NCBI GenBank assembly: GCA_040752675.1
Contig: JBFMGF010000025.1
Span: 1 to 35,064 of the forward strand
Length of the DNA stretch: 35,064 nt
DNA from: Acidobacteriota bacterium
GTDB lineage: Bacteria; Acidobacteriota; Polarisedimenticolia; JBFMGF01
Direction: 5' to 3'
In this document: positions 1 to 7,118 of the stretch, in pieces
Numbering within the stretch: position 1 is the first letter of the stretch
Layout of the letters: each line of letters opens with the position of its first letter
Made by a program: the position numbers and the translations under genes
Notes under the pieces: generated by a model
Seen by the model: the letters and a program-made list of their open reading frames with translations, nothing else
Database searches by the model: none
Told to the model about the DNA's origin: nothing

Positions 1-112
1 TGTATCTCTTCTTTGATTTCGATATTTCATTTTCTTCTACTCTTTCTTTATGCTATTTTTTACATTTTCCAAATCTATTACTCTATCAGTAATTTGAAAT
101 TTATTCTCTTCT

Positions 113-289
113 TCAGCCAAGCCAATCGCATTGGGGATCTACTTCGCAATCTGGGCAAACAGTATGGCACCAATTAAATACAACCTCAACTACAGGTGAG
201 CATTTATGCTCTTTCCCCTCGATGTCGAAGCCTGTTACCATATATTCATAATCATTATTTTCATCCCTGTTTCCAACATCGAAATCTTT
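113..289 (-). pseudogene. C-terminal fragment of an unknown Cys-containing protein
   Basis: The minus strand reads open to a stop at 113. The last ~59 residues look protein-like: an acidic stretch, then Cys residues in C-H-T-V-C-P-D-C spacing and a final C near the end. Upstream of about position 289 the frame only continues through the antisense of a transposase piece, so the 5' part of the gene appears to have been removed at that junction. No start codon or ribosome binding site belongs to it. I do not recognise the family. It lies in the AT-rich decayed end of the window and is probably not functional. Confidence 0.3.
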
Positions 290-458
290 GAAAAGGAACT
301 TTACCGATCCAGAGAGCAGAATCATGAAGGATTCAACAACGAAGGGATTTATCCAGGGGTACAATGCTCAGGTGGCAGTCGACGCAAAGGCCCAGATCAT
401 CGTGGCAGCAGAAGTGACCGATGAACCGAACGATAAGAAGCAAGTGAAGCCAATGGTG
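288..458 (+). pseudogene. IS1182-like transposase fragment
   Basis: About 57 codons match the central block of IS1182-type DDE transposases. The sequence NFTDPESRIM is followed by a G-F-I-Q-G-Y-N-A-Q segment, then V-A-V-D and a Q-I-I-V-A strand, ending near K-P-M. In intact members this block lies mid-protein, before the remaining catalytic residues. Here there is neither a proper N-terminus nor the downstream part; after about 458 the reading frame turns into unrelated sequence until a stop near 545. It is a dead remnant. Family assignment is from recalled motif similarity, not a search. Confidence 0.65.
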
Positions 459-559
459 ACAATAACCATTGACACCTTCTTCGGATTCGGTGCCCGGAAT
501 CATAGGATTACGCATCGGACTATGCAAAGTGTCTTAGCGTTATGAAACTTGCAGTCTTT

Positions 560-862
560 TTATTCATATTTTCTGACATAAATATCTGCCTTGATTTCAT
601 CTATCGAACCATCAAAATCTTGATCGATTGCCTTTTTGCATCTACCGTTTGCAATTGGCTCCATAGAAATAATCCAAGAATCTATTTTTCTATCAAAATT
701 TGAATCCTTTAATTCAAACAAGAACAAATGATCCTTTTTATATAACCGCCAGCAATCGATGATGTGATCCTTGTTTTTATCTATAGCATAGATAATCATT
801 TCGTCCGTATAAAGTTCATAGAAATCTGGTGGTATAAATAACTTTGTGTAAAATCTATTGAA
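560..862 (-). pseudogene. Truncated protein with three EF-hand-like Asp loops
   Basis: The minus-strand frame ending at 560 encodes about 100 protein-like residues. They contain three evenly spaced acidic loops, D-K-N-K-D-H-I-I-D, D-S-N-F-D-R-K-I-D and D-Q-D-F-D-G-S-I-D, each followed by a hydrophobic strand. Such D-x-[DN]-x-D-G-x-I-D repeats occur in exported calcium-binding or dockerin-like lipoproteins. The frame stays open to 1042, but the part beyond about 862 runs antisense to an IS110-like transposase, so the true N-terminus and any signal peptide are missing. It is a decayed gene end; function unknown. Confidence 0.4.
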
Positions 863-933
863 CCTCAAAAGAAATAGGCTTATCCTTCCAGAAATTAAGC
901 AATTAGGGGTTAATACCCGGAAAGGTGCACATA

Positions 934-1060
934 ATGAAGTATATTGGAATTGATTTGCCAAAAGATATTTTGTTTCAACAGTTATGGATGAAAAAGGAAA
1001 GCTCATAAAAAAAGATATGGTATCAACGGATAGAGAATCCATAAAAAGTTTGGATTAGAT
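934..1060 (+). pseudogene. IS110-like transposase N-terminal fragment, frameshifted
   Basis: From the ATG at 934 the protein begins MKYIGIDLPKDI, the RuvC-like DEDD start typical of IS110 transposases (usually M-K-Y-I-G-I-D-L-A-K). The frame then breaks at a run of four T at 968-971. Restoring one T gives a smooth continuation, V-S-T-V-M-D-E-K-G-K and so on, until a stop at 1058-1060. Only about 41 of the usual 300-400 residues remain. It is a dead remnant, and its right edge coincides with the truncated 5' end of the next gene fragment. Confidence 0.65.
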
Positions 1061-1219
1061 ATAAAAACCCCGCTTTGTGGTGCACGAAGATGCCTCAACC
1101 ATCGGCGATGCGCTTGTAGAGGGACTCATCGATGACGTTAAGGTTGACGGGTACAAAAAAAGATTGACATGCTCGATCATCAGGGGTATTTTAGGAAGCC
1201 AACATCTGAGAACTCATAG
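1056..1219 (+). pseudogene. 3' end of a lost gene that preceded moaA, frameshifted
   Basis: The frame through 1078-1150 reads F-V-V-H-E-D-A-S-T-I-G-D-A-L-V and on to D-V-K-V-D-G, then fails at a seven-A run (1155-1161). Adding one A continues into K-I-D-M-L-D-H-Q-G-Y-F-R-K-P-T-S-E-N-S and a TAG at 1217-1219. The stop overlaps the GTG start of moaA by one base (TAGTG), the pattern of a translationally coupled operon partner. The 5' part is missing and abuts the IS110 remnant. I do not recognise the family. The frameshift could be real or an assembly error in the homopolymer. Confidence 0.45.
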
Positions 1220-2208
1220 TGACGGCGATGGTGTCGGAAGAGAGAAGTTTTAAACCCAAGGCTAAAGTAGATTATCTAAGGGTCTCGGTGACGGACAGGT
1301 GCCATTTCCAGTGCCCATACTGTGCTCCCGCAGTCAGGAAACTCTCGAAACATGCCGACATCCTCACATTTGAGGAGATAAAGGCGGCAGCGCGGATACT
1401 CTCCAGGCTCGGGGTGAGGAAGGTCCGTCTGACTGGGGGTGAGCCTTTGCTTCGAAAGAATATCGATGCACTGGTCAGAGCCTTGAAGTCAGTGTCAGGA
1501 ATCGAGTCCGTAAATCTGACGACCAATGGTCACCTGCTATTGGAGCAGGCAGGAGCGTTAAGAGAGGCAGGTATCGATGGAGTGAATGTAAGCCTCGACA
1601 GCCTCGATAATGAAAAATACGGGAGGCTGACCGGAGGTTTTAGTTTGGAGGACTCGCTCTCCGGGATCGAAGAAGCTCTGCGCCTCCGCATCACACCGCT
1701 GAAGATTAATGTCGTCCTCATGAAAGGGGTCAACGATGATGAAGTAGAGGGTTTCTGCCTTAAAGCTTCCGACCTGGGTTGCGATTTGAGATTCATCGAA
1801 TTGATGAGGACGGGAGAGAACGATTCCTTCGTTGACCGGTATTTTCTGCAAGCTGCAGTCATAAGAGATAGGTTGAAAGAGAGATTCCATCTCATCCCTT
1901 CTCAGCGTCCCGGAATCTCCGGTCCTTCTCAGGATTTCTTTTCCAGGGATCTGGGAATCATGGTCGGCTTCATCCATTCCAATGACGGGAAAAAGTGTCT
2001 CGATTGCACTAGGATGCGACTTACTTCGAAAGGGTTCCTCAAAAGGTGTCTCTTCTCGTCCGGCGGTTTTGATCTGAGGCATCTCCTCCGAAGCAAGGAG
2101 ACGGAAGAGGAAATTTCTGATAAGGTAAGGCGGTTTACTCTCCTTCCTGAGATTCTGCAAGAAACGGCATCCCTCTATCATTTCTCCATGATGCAGATCG
2201 GCGGCTGA
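1219..2208 (+). CDS. moaA: GTP 3',8-cyclase MoaA
   Basis: MoaA is the radical SAM enzyme that converts GTP to 3',8-cyclo-GTP, the first step of molybdopterin synthesis. The 329 residues fit the family. The first [4Fe-4S] cluster motif is C28-x3-C32-x2-C35 inside V-T-D-R-C-H-F-Q-C-P-Y-C, followed by G-G-E-P at about 73-76. The second cluster motif is C260-x2-C263-x13-C277. The protein ends in Gly-Gly, as functional MoaA does. The GTG at 1219 overlaps the stop of an upstream gene remnant; ATG at 1228 is an alternative, and no strong ribosome binding site picks between them. moaD and moaE lie 10 kb away on the same strand, so the pathway is split. Confidence 0.93.
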   Translation: MTAMVSEERSFKPKAKVDYLRVSVTDRCHFQCPYCAPAVRKLSKHADILTFEEIKAAARILSRLGVRKVRLTGGEPLLRKNIDALVRALKSVSGIESVNLTTNGHLLLEQAGALREAGIDGVNVSLDSLDNEKYGRLTGGFSLEDSLSGIEEALRLRITPLKINVVLMKGVNDDEVEGFCLKASDLGCDLRFIELMRTGENDSFVDRYFLQAAVIRDRLKERFHLIPSQRPGISGPSQDFFSRDLGIMVGFIHSNDGKKCLDCTRMRLTSKGFLKRCLFSSGGFDLRHLLRSKETEEEISDKVRRFTLLPEILQETASLYHFSMMQIGG

Positions 2209-2269
2209 TCCTGCTTCAAGGACTTCATATTTATGGTGGATGCTGAAGAAAGCATAAGAGTGCGGCTTG

Positions 2270-2473
2270 TCATTCCTTCTGCATCCCGTACCAGGCCATC
2301 TGGATCGCCTCAAGCTTTCCTTCCGTGACTTTATTCGGATCATCTCCAAATTCGGGGATTTCGCAGACCCATCTGTGAAGGTCTGTGAAGCGGATACTTA
2401 GCGGATCTATGCCGGGGAACCTCTCCATCAGCTTTTCTGCGATTTCCTCTGCATCCTCCCATAGAAGCTTCAT
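2270..2473 (-). CDS. iscX: Fe-S cluster assembly protein IscX
   Basis: A 67-residue acidic protein with the IscX pattern: a W near the start, then R-F-T-D-L-H-R-W-V-C-E and a D-D-P turn, then a final helix L-E-A-I-Q-M-A-W. IscX (YfhJ) binds the cysteine desulfurase IscS and modulates iron-sulfur cluster assembly in the cytosol. I chose the ATG at 2473 because GGAGG sits 8 nt upstream; the frame also has an ATG at 2488 that lacks such a site. It follows sdhB by 58 nt and is the last gene of the sdh cluster. That is an unusual place, because in E. coli it closes the isc operon. No iscS or iscU is in the window. Confidence 0.88.
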   Translation of the reverse strand: MKLLWEDAEEIAEKLMERFPGIDPLSIRFTDLHRWVCEIPEFGDDPNKVTEGKLEAIQMAWYGMQKE

Positions 2474-2531
2474 GAACGATTCCTCCATGTGTTGATTGGA
2501 TTCTCATTGAATGGCAATAAGTCAAAGATAC

Positions 2532-3257
2532 TTAGAGGCGGCCTGTGAGCCTGTTTATGATCACCTTCTGCTTCAACTGGGCGATGGAGTGCGTCGGGTT
2601 CAGGTTCTTGGGGCATGCAATCTGGCAATTGAAGATAGTGTGGCAGCGCCAGACCCCGTTCTCGTCGTTGACGATGGCAAGCCGTTCTCTCGTGATCTCA
2701 TCCCGGCTGTCCTGGACGAAACGGTTCGCTTTCATGAGAGCCGCTGGTCCAAGATATTCCGGATCGGTCAGCGTCATAGTGCATGACGCATAACACGCGC
2801 CACAGAGAATACAATCGATGATCTCGTTCAGCCTCTTCCTCTTTCTTGGGCTCTGGATGAACTCCTTATCCGGGATGCTCGTGCTGGCTTCCAGATAGGG
2901 TTTGATCCTCTTGTACTTTTCAAAGAACGGTCCCATATCCACGACAAGATCTTTGATGATGGGAAGGTGCGCCAGTGGTCTTATCGTGATCACCCTTGAG
3001 TTCAGGTGCCGGATTTGAGTTTCACAGGCAAGGCGGTAAGCGCCATTGATGTGCATGGCGCAGGAGCCGCATACTGCGCTCCGGCAGGAATATCTCATCC
3101 CCAGTGAACCATCCTGATTTTCCAAGATTTCGAAAAGCCCCTCCAGAACCGTCAACGCTCCCTTGACCGCCAGCTTATAATCCTGGAAAGCTGGCGCATG
3201 ATCCATCGTGGGATCGAATCTCAAGATCCTGAAAGTTACTTCGCTGTGCTCTTTCAT
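2532..3257 (-). CDS. sdhB: Succinate dehydrogenase iron-sulfur subunit SdhB
   Basis: The iron-sulfur subunit of complex II passes electrons from the flavin of SdhA to the quinone site. All three clusters are encoded: [2Fe-2S] ligands C58, C63, C66 and C78; [4Fe-4S] ligands C149, C152 and C155 with C215 in the C-P motif; [3Fe-4S] ligands C159, C205 and C211. The length of 241 is normal for the family. Its ATG overlaps the stop of sdhA by one base (TGATG on the minus strand), so translation is coupled. Cytoplasmic side of the inner membrane. A fumarate reductase role cannot be excluded by sequence alone. Confidence 0.95.
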   Translation of the reverse strand: MKEHSEVTFRILRFDPTMDHAPAFQDYKLAVKGALTVLEGLFEILENQDGSLGMRYSCRSAVCGSCAMHINGAYRLACETQIRHLNSRVITIRPLAHLPIIKDLVVDMGPFFEKYKRIKPYLEASTSIPDKEFIQSPRKRKRLNEIIDCILCGACYASCTMTLTDPEYLGPAALMKANRFVQDSRDEITRERLAIVNDENGVWRCHTIFNCQIACPKNLNPTHSIAQLKQKVIINRLTGRL

Positions 3258-4954
3258 CAGTATTTCCTCTCCTCGGGTTTGTATTTTGTGATCGTGACGG
3301 TCGAGTAAGACAATTTGGGCCCATCCTTGGTGTGGGTGGCCATTGTGTGCTTGAGCCAGTTGTCATCATCTCTCTTCGGATAACCCAGGTGAAAGTGGGA
3401 ACCTCGGCTCTCCGTCCTTGCAAGAGCACCTGCTGCGATGGCTTCCGCCAGGTCGATCTTTCCTTCGAGCTCGAGGTTCCTGCAAAGGTCAAGATTATAT
3501 CTTCTCCCCTTGAAGTCGAGCGAGATCTTCTTGTATCGCTCTCTGAGCTCTCTGACTTTGGCGACGGCCTCCTGCATCGGCTTCGTGTCCCTGAAGATCC
3601 CGACATTCTCAAACATGACGCTCTTCAGCTCGGCCCGTATCTTTGCAGGATTCTCGCTGCCGGTGCTCGCTAGAAGCCTGTTGATCTTCTCTTCCTGTTC
3701 CTTTAGAGCCTTTTTCATGGCGGCTTTGCCCTGCCCGGTCGCCGATAGCCCTTTGGCATATCGGCTGGCGAAGTCTCCTGCGATCTTTCCAAAGACGATG
3801 GTCTCGAGGAGTGAGTTGCCTCCGAGTCTGTTGGAGCCATGAACGCTCACGCAGGCGCACTCGCCGGCCGCGTAGAACCCTTTCAGCACCGTTTCACAGT
3901 TGATGTTACAGTCGATACCGCCCATTGTGTAATGCTGTGCAGGCTGGATTGGAATCGGCGTGTCGATCGGATCGATCCCCAGGAAGTGCAGACAGATATC
4001 CCTGATTCCGGGGAGTCGCTCCATGATCTTGGCCTTACCGAGATGTCTGAGGTCAAGATGGACATGTTGGTTCTCGAAGCCTCTGCCCTCGTTGATTTCC
4101 GTCTGGATCGAGCGCGCGACGATATCCCTTGGGGCAAGCTCCATGAACTTGGGTGTGTAGTTCTTCATGAACCTCTCACCCCTGTTGTTGACGAGATAAC
4201 CTCCTTCGCCTCTTGCTCCTTCCGTCATCAGGATGTTGGTTCCGATTATGGAGGTGGGATGAAACTGGATGAATTCCATATCTTTGAGGGGTACACCTGC
4301 CCAGTAGGCCACTGCCATTCCGCTTCCCGTGTTGATGATGGCATTGGTTGACTTTCCATAGGTTCTTCCGGCGCCTCCTGTCCCGAAGATGACGGCGTCG
4401 GCCATAAAAGCTTCAAGTTCGCCCGTGATTATGCTGATGGCGATGACCCCCCGGCAGGCACCTCCGTCATTGACCAGGCAGATGACCTGCCATTCCTCAT
4501 AGAATTTGATATCGTGGCGGATCGCTCTCTCGTACATACAGTGGAGCATGACATGCCCGGTCGTATCCGCGCAGTAGCAGGTCCTCGGGAAGCCGGCTCC
4601 GCCGAAGGGTCTCTGGGCGATTCGACCGTCTTCCGTCCGGCTGAACGGCACGCCCCAGTGTTCCATCTCGTAGACTCGATCTGCCGAGCTTCCGATGAAG
4701 ACATCCACCGCGTCCTGGTCGGCGAGGAAGTCGCTTCCCTTAACGGTGTCGAATGAGTGTCTCTCAACGGAATCGTCCTTTCCTTCGGGGTTGTTACCGA
4801 GCGGAGCATTGATCCCGCCCTGAGCGGAGACGGAATGCGACCTCAGGGGGTGGACCTTGGAGATGACGGCTGTATCACAGAGTTTGGCCGCTTCGAGGGC
4901 AGCGCGCATTCCAGCGAGCCCCCCGCCCACGACGATGACTTGATGATATTTCAT
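3257..4954 (-). CDS. sdhA: Succinate dehydrogenase flavoprotein subunit SdhA
   Basis: The flavoprotein subunit oxidises succinate to fumarate. The 565-residue protein opens with the FAD dinucleotide fold V-V-G-G-G-L-A-G (residues 8-15). The segment R-S-H-S-V-S-A-Q-G-G (38-47) carries the His that binds FAD covalently. Further family blocks are Q-F-H-P-T, the E-G-A-R-G-E-G-G loop, and the H-G-S-N-R-L-G-G-N-S-L-L-E motif near residue 380. It is followed with a one-base overlap by sdhB and preceded by the two membrane anchor genes. Nothing looks broken. Confidence 0.96.
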   Translation of the reverse strand: MKYHQVIVVGGGLAGMRAALEAAKLCDTAVISKVHPLRSHSVSAQGGINAPLGNNPEGKDDSVERHSFDTVKGSDFLADQDAVDVFIGSSADRVYEMEHWGVPFSRTEDGRIAQRPFGGAGFPRTCYCADTTGHVMLHCMYERAIRHDIKFYEEWQVICLVNDGGACRGVIAISIITGELEAFMADAVIFGTGGAGRTYGKSTNAIINTGSGMAVAYWAGVPLKDMEFIQFHPTSIIGTNILMTEGARGEGGYLVNNRGERFMKNYTPKFMELAPRDIVARSIQTEINEGRGFENQHVHLDLRHLGKAKIMERLPGIRDICLHFLGIDPIDTPIPIQPAQHYTMGGIDCNINCETVLKGFYAAGECACVSVHGSNRLGGNSLLETIVFGKIAGDFASRYAKGLSATGQGKAAMKKALKEQEEKINRLLASTGSENPAKIRAELKSVMFENVGIFRDTKPMQEAVAKVRELRERYKKISLDFKGRRYNLDLCRNLELEGKIDLAEAIAAGALARTESRGSHFHLGYPKRDDDNWLKHTMATHTKDGPKLSYSTVTITKYKPEERKY

Positions 4955-5032
4955 TTCTGCATCCTCACTTTACGATATGCATGCTTCAATTCCTGAGTAT
5001 AACGCCACACCAATTATATCCATGCAATGGAC

Positions 5033-5428
5033 TCAGATGTGATGGCCGAAGAGTTTCGGCAGAAACCGGTAGATCCCCATGACGATGATGATAATGGCGA
5101 TGACGCTCATGGCATAGAGCCAGGCTTTATGCCTTCGTGCTTCCGCGCCCACATCGACGATAATGATCCGGAACCCGTTCAATGCATGGATAACGATGCC
5201 GATGAACAGGAGGAGTTCCATCCAATGGAAGAATGGAGTTTGGACCGCTCCCATCATGGCGTTGAATCCTTCTGCCCCGGCTCGCTTGGCGGAACTGATG
5301 ACAAAGATGTGGATAAAGAGATAAAGGGTGAGAAGGACTCCTGTGATCCGCTGAAGAATGAATGAAAACATTCCTACATTCTTATTGCGATTCATAGTAT
5401 CGAGAAGTCTTGTGATGAGATTGGCCAT
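5033..5428 (-). CDS. sdhC: Succinate dehydrogenase membrane anchor, SdhC-like
   Basis: A 131-residue protein with three membrane segments (about 26-46, 66-86 and 100-122). It has the Sdh cytochrome b signature Q-R-I-T-G at the start of helix 1, a His in L-F-I-H-I, and H-A-L-N-G-F-R in helix 2; these histidines are candidate heme b ligands. It anchors SdhAB and forms the quinone site. The ribosome binding site AGGAGG lies 5 nt before the ATG. It sits 13 nt after the other anchor gene. Which of the two is SdhC and which SdhD is not certain, since both carry the same motifs. Confidence 0.85.
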   Translation of the reverse strand: MANLITRLLDTMNRNKNVGMFSFILQRITGVLLTLYLFIHIFVISSAKRAGAEGFNAMMGAVQTPFFHWMELLLFIGIVIHALNGFRIIIVDVGAEARRHKAWLYAMSVIAIIIIVMGIYRFLPKLFGHHI

Positions 5429-5441
5429 GGGATCCTCCTGA

Positions 5442-5813
5442 TTATGCCACTCGAAATGCGGTGAGAGCCGTAAAGCCGTAGACGAAAACGACGACGCAGA
5501 TGACCATCATCAACCAGAAGAGGACTCTGGCCGTCAAAGGCTTCACGCCGAAGTCGAGGATGATGGCCCGGATGCCATTGACTCCATGAAACAGGGCAAA
5601 GGCCAGAAGCAGCCAGTCCCAGTTGTGCCAGAATGTCGTCTCACGAAATCGGTCGGCCACGGTCTGAAAATCTATCTTGCTATTCACGACTTTTGCAGAG
5701 AAATGGGTGATGAAGAAGTGAACTCCGAGAAAGAGTAGGAGAAACGCTCCTGTGATCCGCTGGATAAGCCAGGGCCACATCCCTATTCCCGTTCGACCCT
5801 CTCTTGTAATCAT
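5442..5813 (-). CDS. sdhD: Succinate dehydrogenase membrane anchor, SdhD-like
   Basis: This first gene of the sdh operon encodes a three-helix membrane protein of 123 residues. It has Q-R-I-T-G at the head of helix 1, His residues in L-G-V-H-F-F-I-T-H, and H-G-V-N-G-I-R-A-I in helix 2. These are candidate heme and quinone site residues. I chose the ATG at 5813 because AAGGAGGAG precedes it. An open frame reaches a GTG at 5882, but that would add a polar tail without a ribosome binding site. It is divergent from the siroheme decarboxylase gene with 237 nt between the two starts. The SdhC/SdhD naming could be swapped. Confidence 0.82.
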   Translation of the reverse strand: MITREGRTGIGMWPWLIQRITGAFLLLFLGVHFFITHFSAKVVNSKIDFQTVADRFRETTFWHNWDWLLLAFALFHGVNGIRAIILDFGVKPLTARVLFWLMMVICVVVFVYGFTALTAFRVA

Positions 5814-6050
5814 AACTCCTCCTTCATGCCATGAGTGAATGATCTCTCTTCTCAAGCCAAAAGGATTGGTGAATCCTTTCACAATGATCTTCCAAAAAAT
5901 GAATGATACCGGAAAATAGATTGCCTATGGTACCAGAACAGAGATTAAAATCAAGAGAAAATAGAATGGCGTAATTGCGATAATGTCTCCAATATGATAA
6001 CTTCGAATTTCAAGACTGCCTGAAGAATCAACCAAGGTCGGGAGAAAACA

Positions 6051-7049
6051 ATGGATTCTGTCGATAGAAATCTGTTGAACGAAATTCAGAATTGTTTCCC
6101 TCTGGTGGAATACCCTTTTCACACGATCGGCGAACAGGCAGGGATCGGCCAGACAGAGTGTCTGCAGCGCATCGCGCGATTGAAACGAGAAGGGATCATC
6201 AGACAGATCAGCGCCATCTTCGACTCGGGAAGGCTCGGCTACAAAAGTATCCTTGTAGCCGCCTCTGTGGATGAGAAGGATGTGGAGGAAGTGGCGAGAG
6301 TGATCAACGAAAGGAAGGGGGTCAGTCATAATTATCTGAGAGATCATCCCTTCAACATCTGGTTCACGCTGACGCTCCCCTCGGAAAGGTCTTTCGAAGA
6401 TGAGATCGGGAGAATGGGCGAAGAAGCAAGATGGAAAAAAATCCTTCTTCTTCCATCCATCCGCGTCTTCAAGATCGGCGTCCGGCTGGACATGGAGGAA
6501 GATGCTGACTCCGCACAAGAAAGAGAGACCATGGTATCAGGAAACGCGAAGTTGAAAGAAGATCTATCACAGCATGTCTCCGATACCGAGAAGAACATTG
6601 TCAGGGTCCTTCAGGATGATCTACCTCTTGTCCCATCTCCCTTCCTGGAGATGTCAAAGAGGTGCGGGATGAATGTCAATGAATTTTTAAAGAGCGCTGC
6701 CCATCTCAGAGAACGAGGGATCATGAGGAGATTCGCTGCCGTTCTTCATCATCGGCGAGCGGGTTATGCAGCAAACGGAATGGGCACCTGGGTCGTTCCG
6801 AAGGATCAGGTGGAATACTTTGGAAGAACGGCAGCAGGATTCAAGGCAGTCTCTCATTGTTATGAACGCCCCCCTTGTCCTCCTGACTGGCCGTACAACC
6901 TCTTCACCATGATACATGCCCGATCGGAACATGAATGCAAAGAGATCGCGGAAAAGATATCTGCGGAGACCGGAATCGCTGACTACCGGCTTCTCTTCAG
7001 TATAAGAGAATTCAAAAAGGTCCGTGTGATATATTTCGAGGACGATTGA
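6051..7049 (+). CDS. ahbAB: Siroheme decarboxylase, fused AhbA-AhbB (NirDL type)
   Basis: Two Lrp/AsnC-like halves in one 332-residue chain. The first (about 1-150) has a winged-helix start and V-S-H-N-Y-L-R at 91-97 followed by F-N-I-W-F-T. The second (about 178-330) has V-S-H-C-Y-E-R-P at 267-274 and W-P-Y-N-L-F-T-M. These are the signatures of siroheme decarboxylase, which removes two carboxyl groups from siroheme to give didecarboxysiroheme. That product feeds the alternative heme pathway or heme d1. AhbA and AhbB are usually separate proteins; fused NirDL forms are known. GGGAGA precedes the ATG by 5 nt. The divergent sdh operon encodes a heme protein. No ahbC or ahbD is in the window. 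Confidence 0.85.
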   Translation: MDSVDRNLLNEIQNCFPLVEYPFHTIGEQAGIGQTECLQRIARLKREGIIRQISAIFDSGRLGYKSILVAASVDEKDVEEVARVINERKGVSHNYLRDHPFNIWFTLTLPSERSFEDEIGRMGEEARWKKILLLPSIRVFKIGVRLDMEEDADSAQERETMVSGNAKLKEDLSQHVSDTEKNIVRVLQDDLPLVPSPFLEMSKRCGMNVNEFLKSAAHLRERGIMRRFAAVLHHRRAGYAANGMGTWVVPKDQVEYFGRTAAGFKAVSHCYERPPCPPDWPYNLFTMIHARSEHECKEIAEKISAETGIADYRLLFSIREFKKVRVIYFEDD

Positions 7050-7118
7050 TCTCCCGGAGCTGCTGCCGCATCGTGACGCGCCTTTGGACATCAACCCATT
7101 CGCGCATGACTCACATTT

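Noticed and set aside
2209-2269. Terminator between the convergent moaA and iscX
   Set aside because: Only a five-base pair arm with a very long loop can be formed, with no T run.
1558-2349. Long open frame on the minus strand (263 codons) opposite moaA
   Set aside because: It runs fully antisense to a clear MoaA with all cluster Cys residues, overlaps iscX, and its translation resembles no family.
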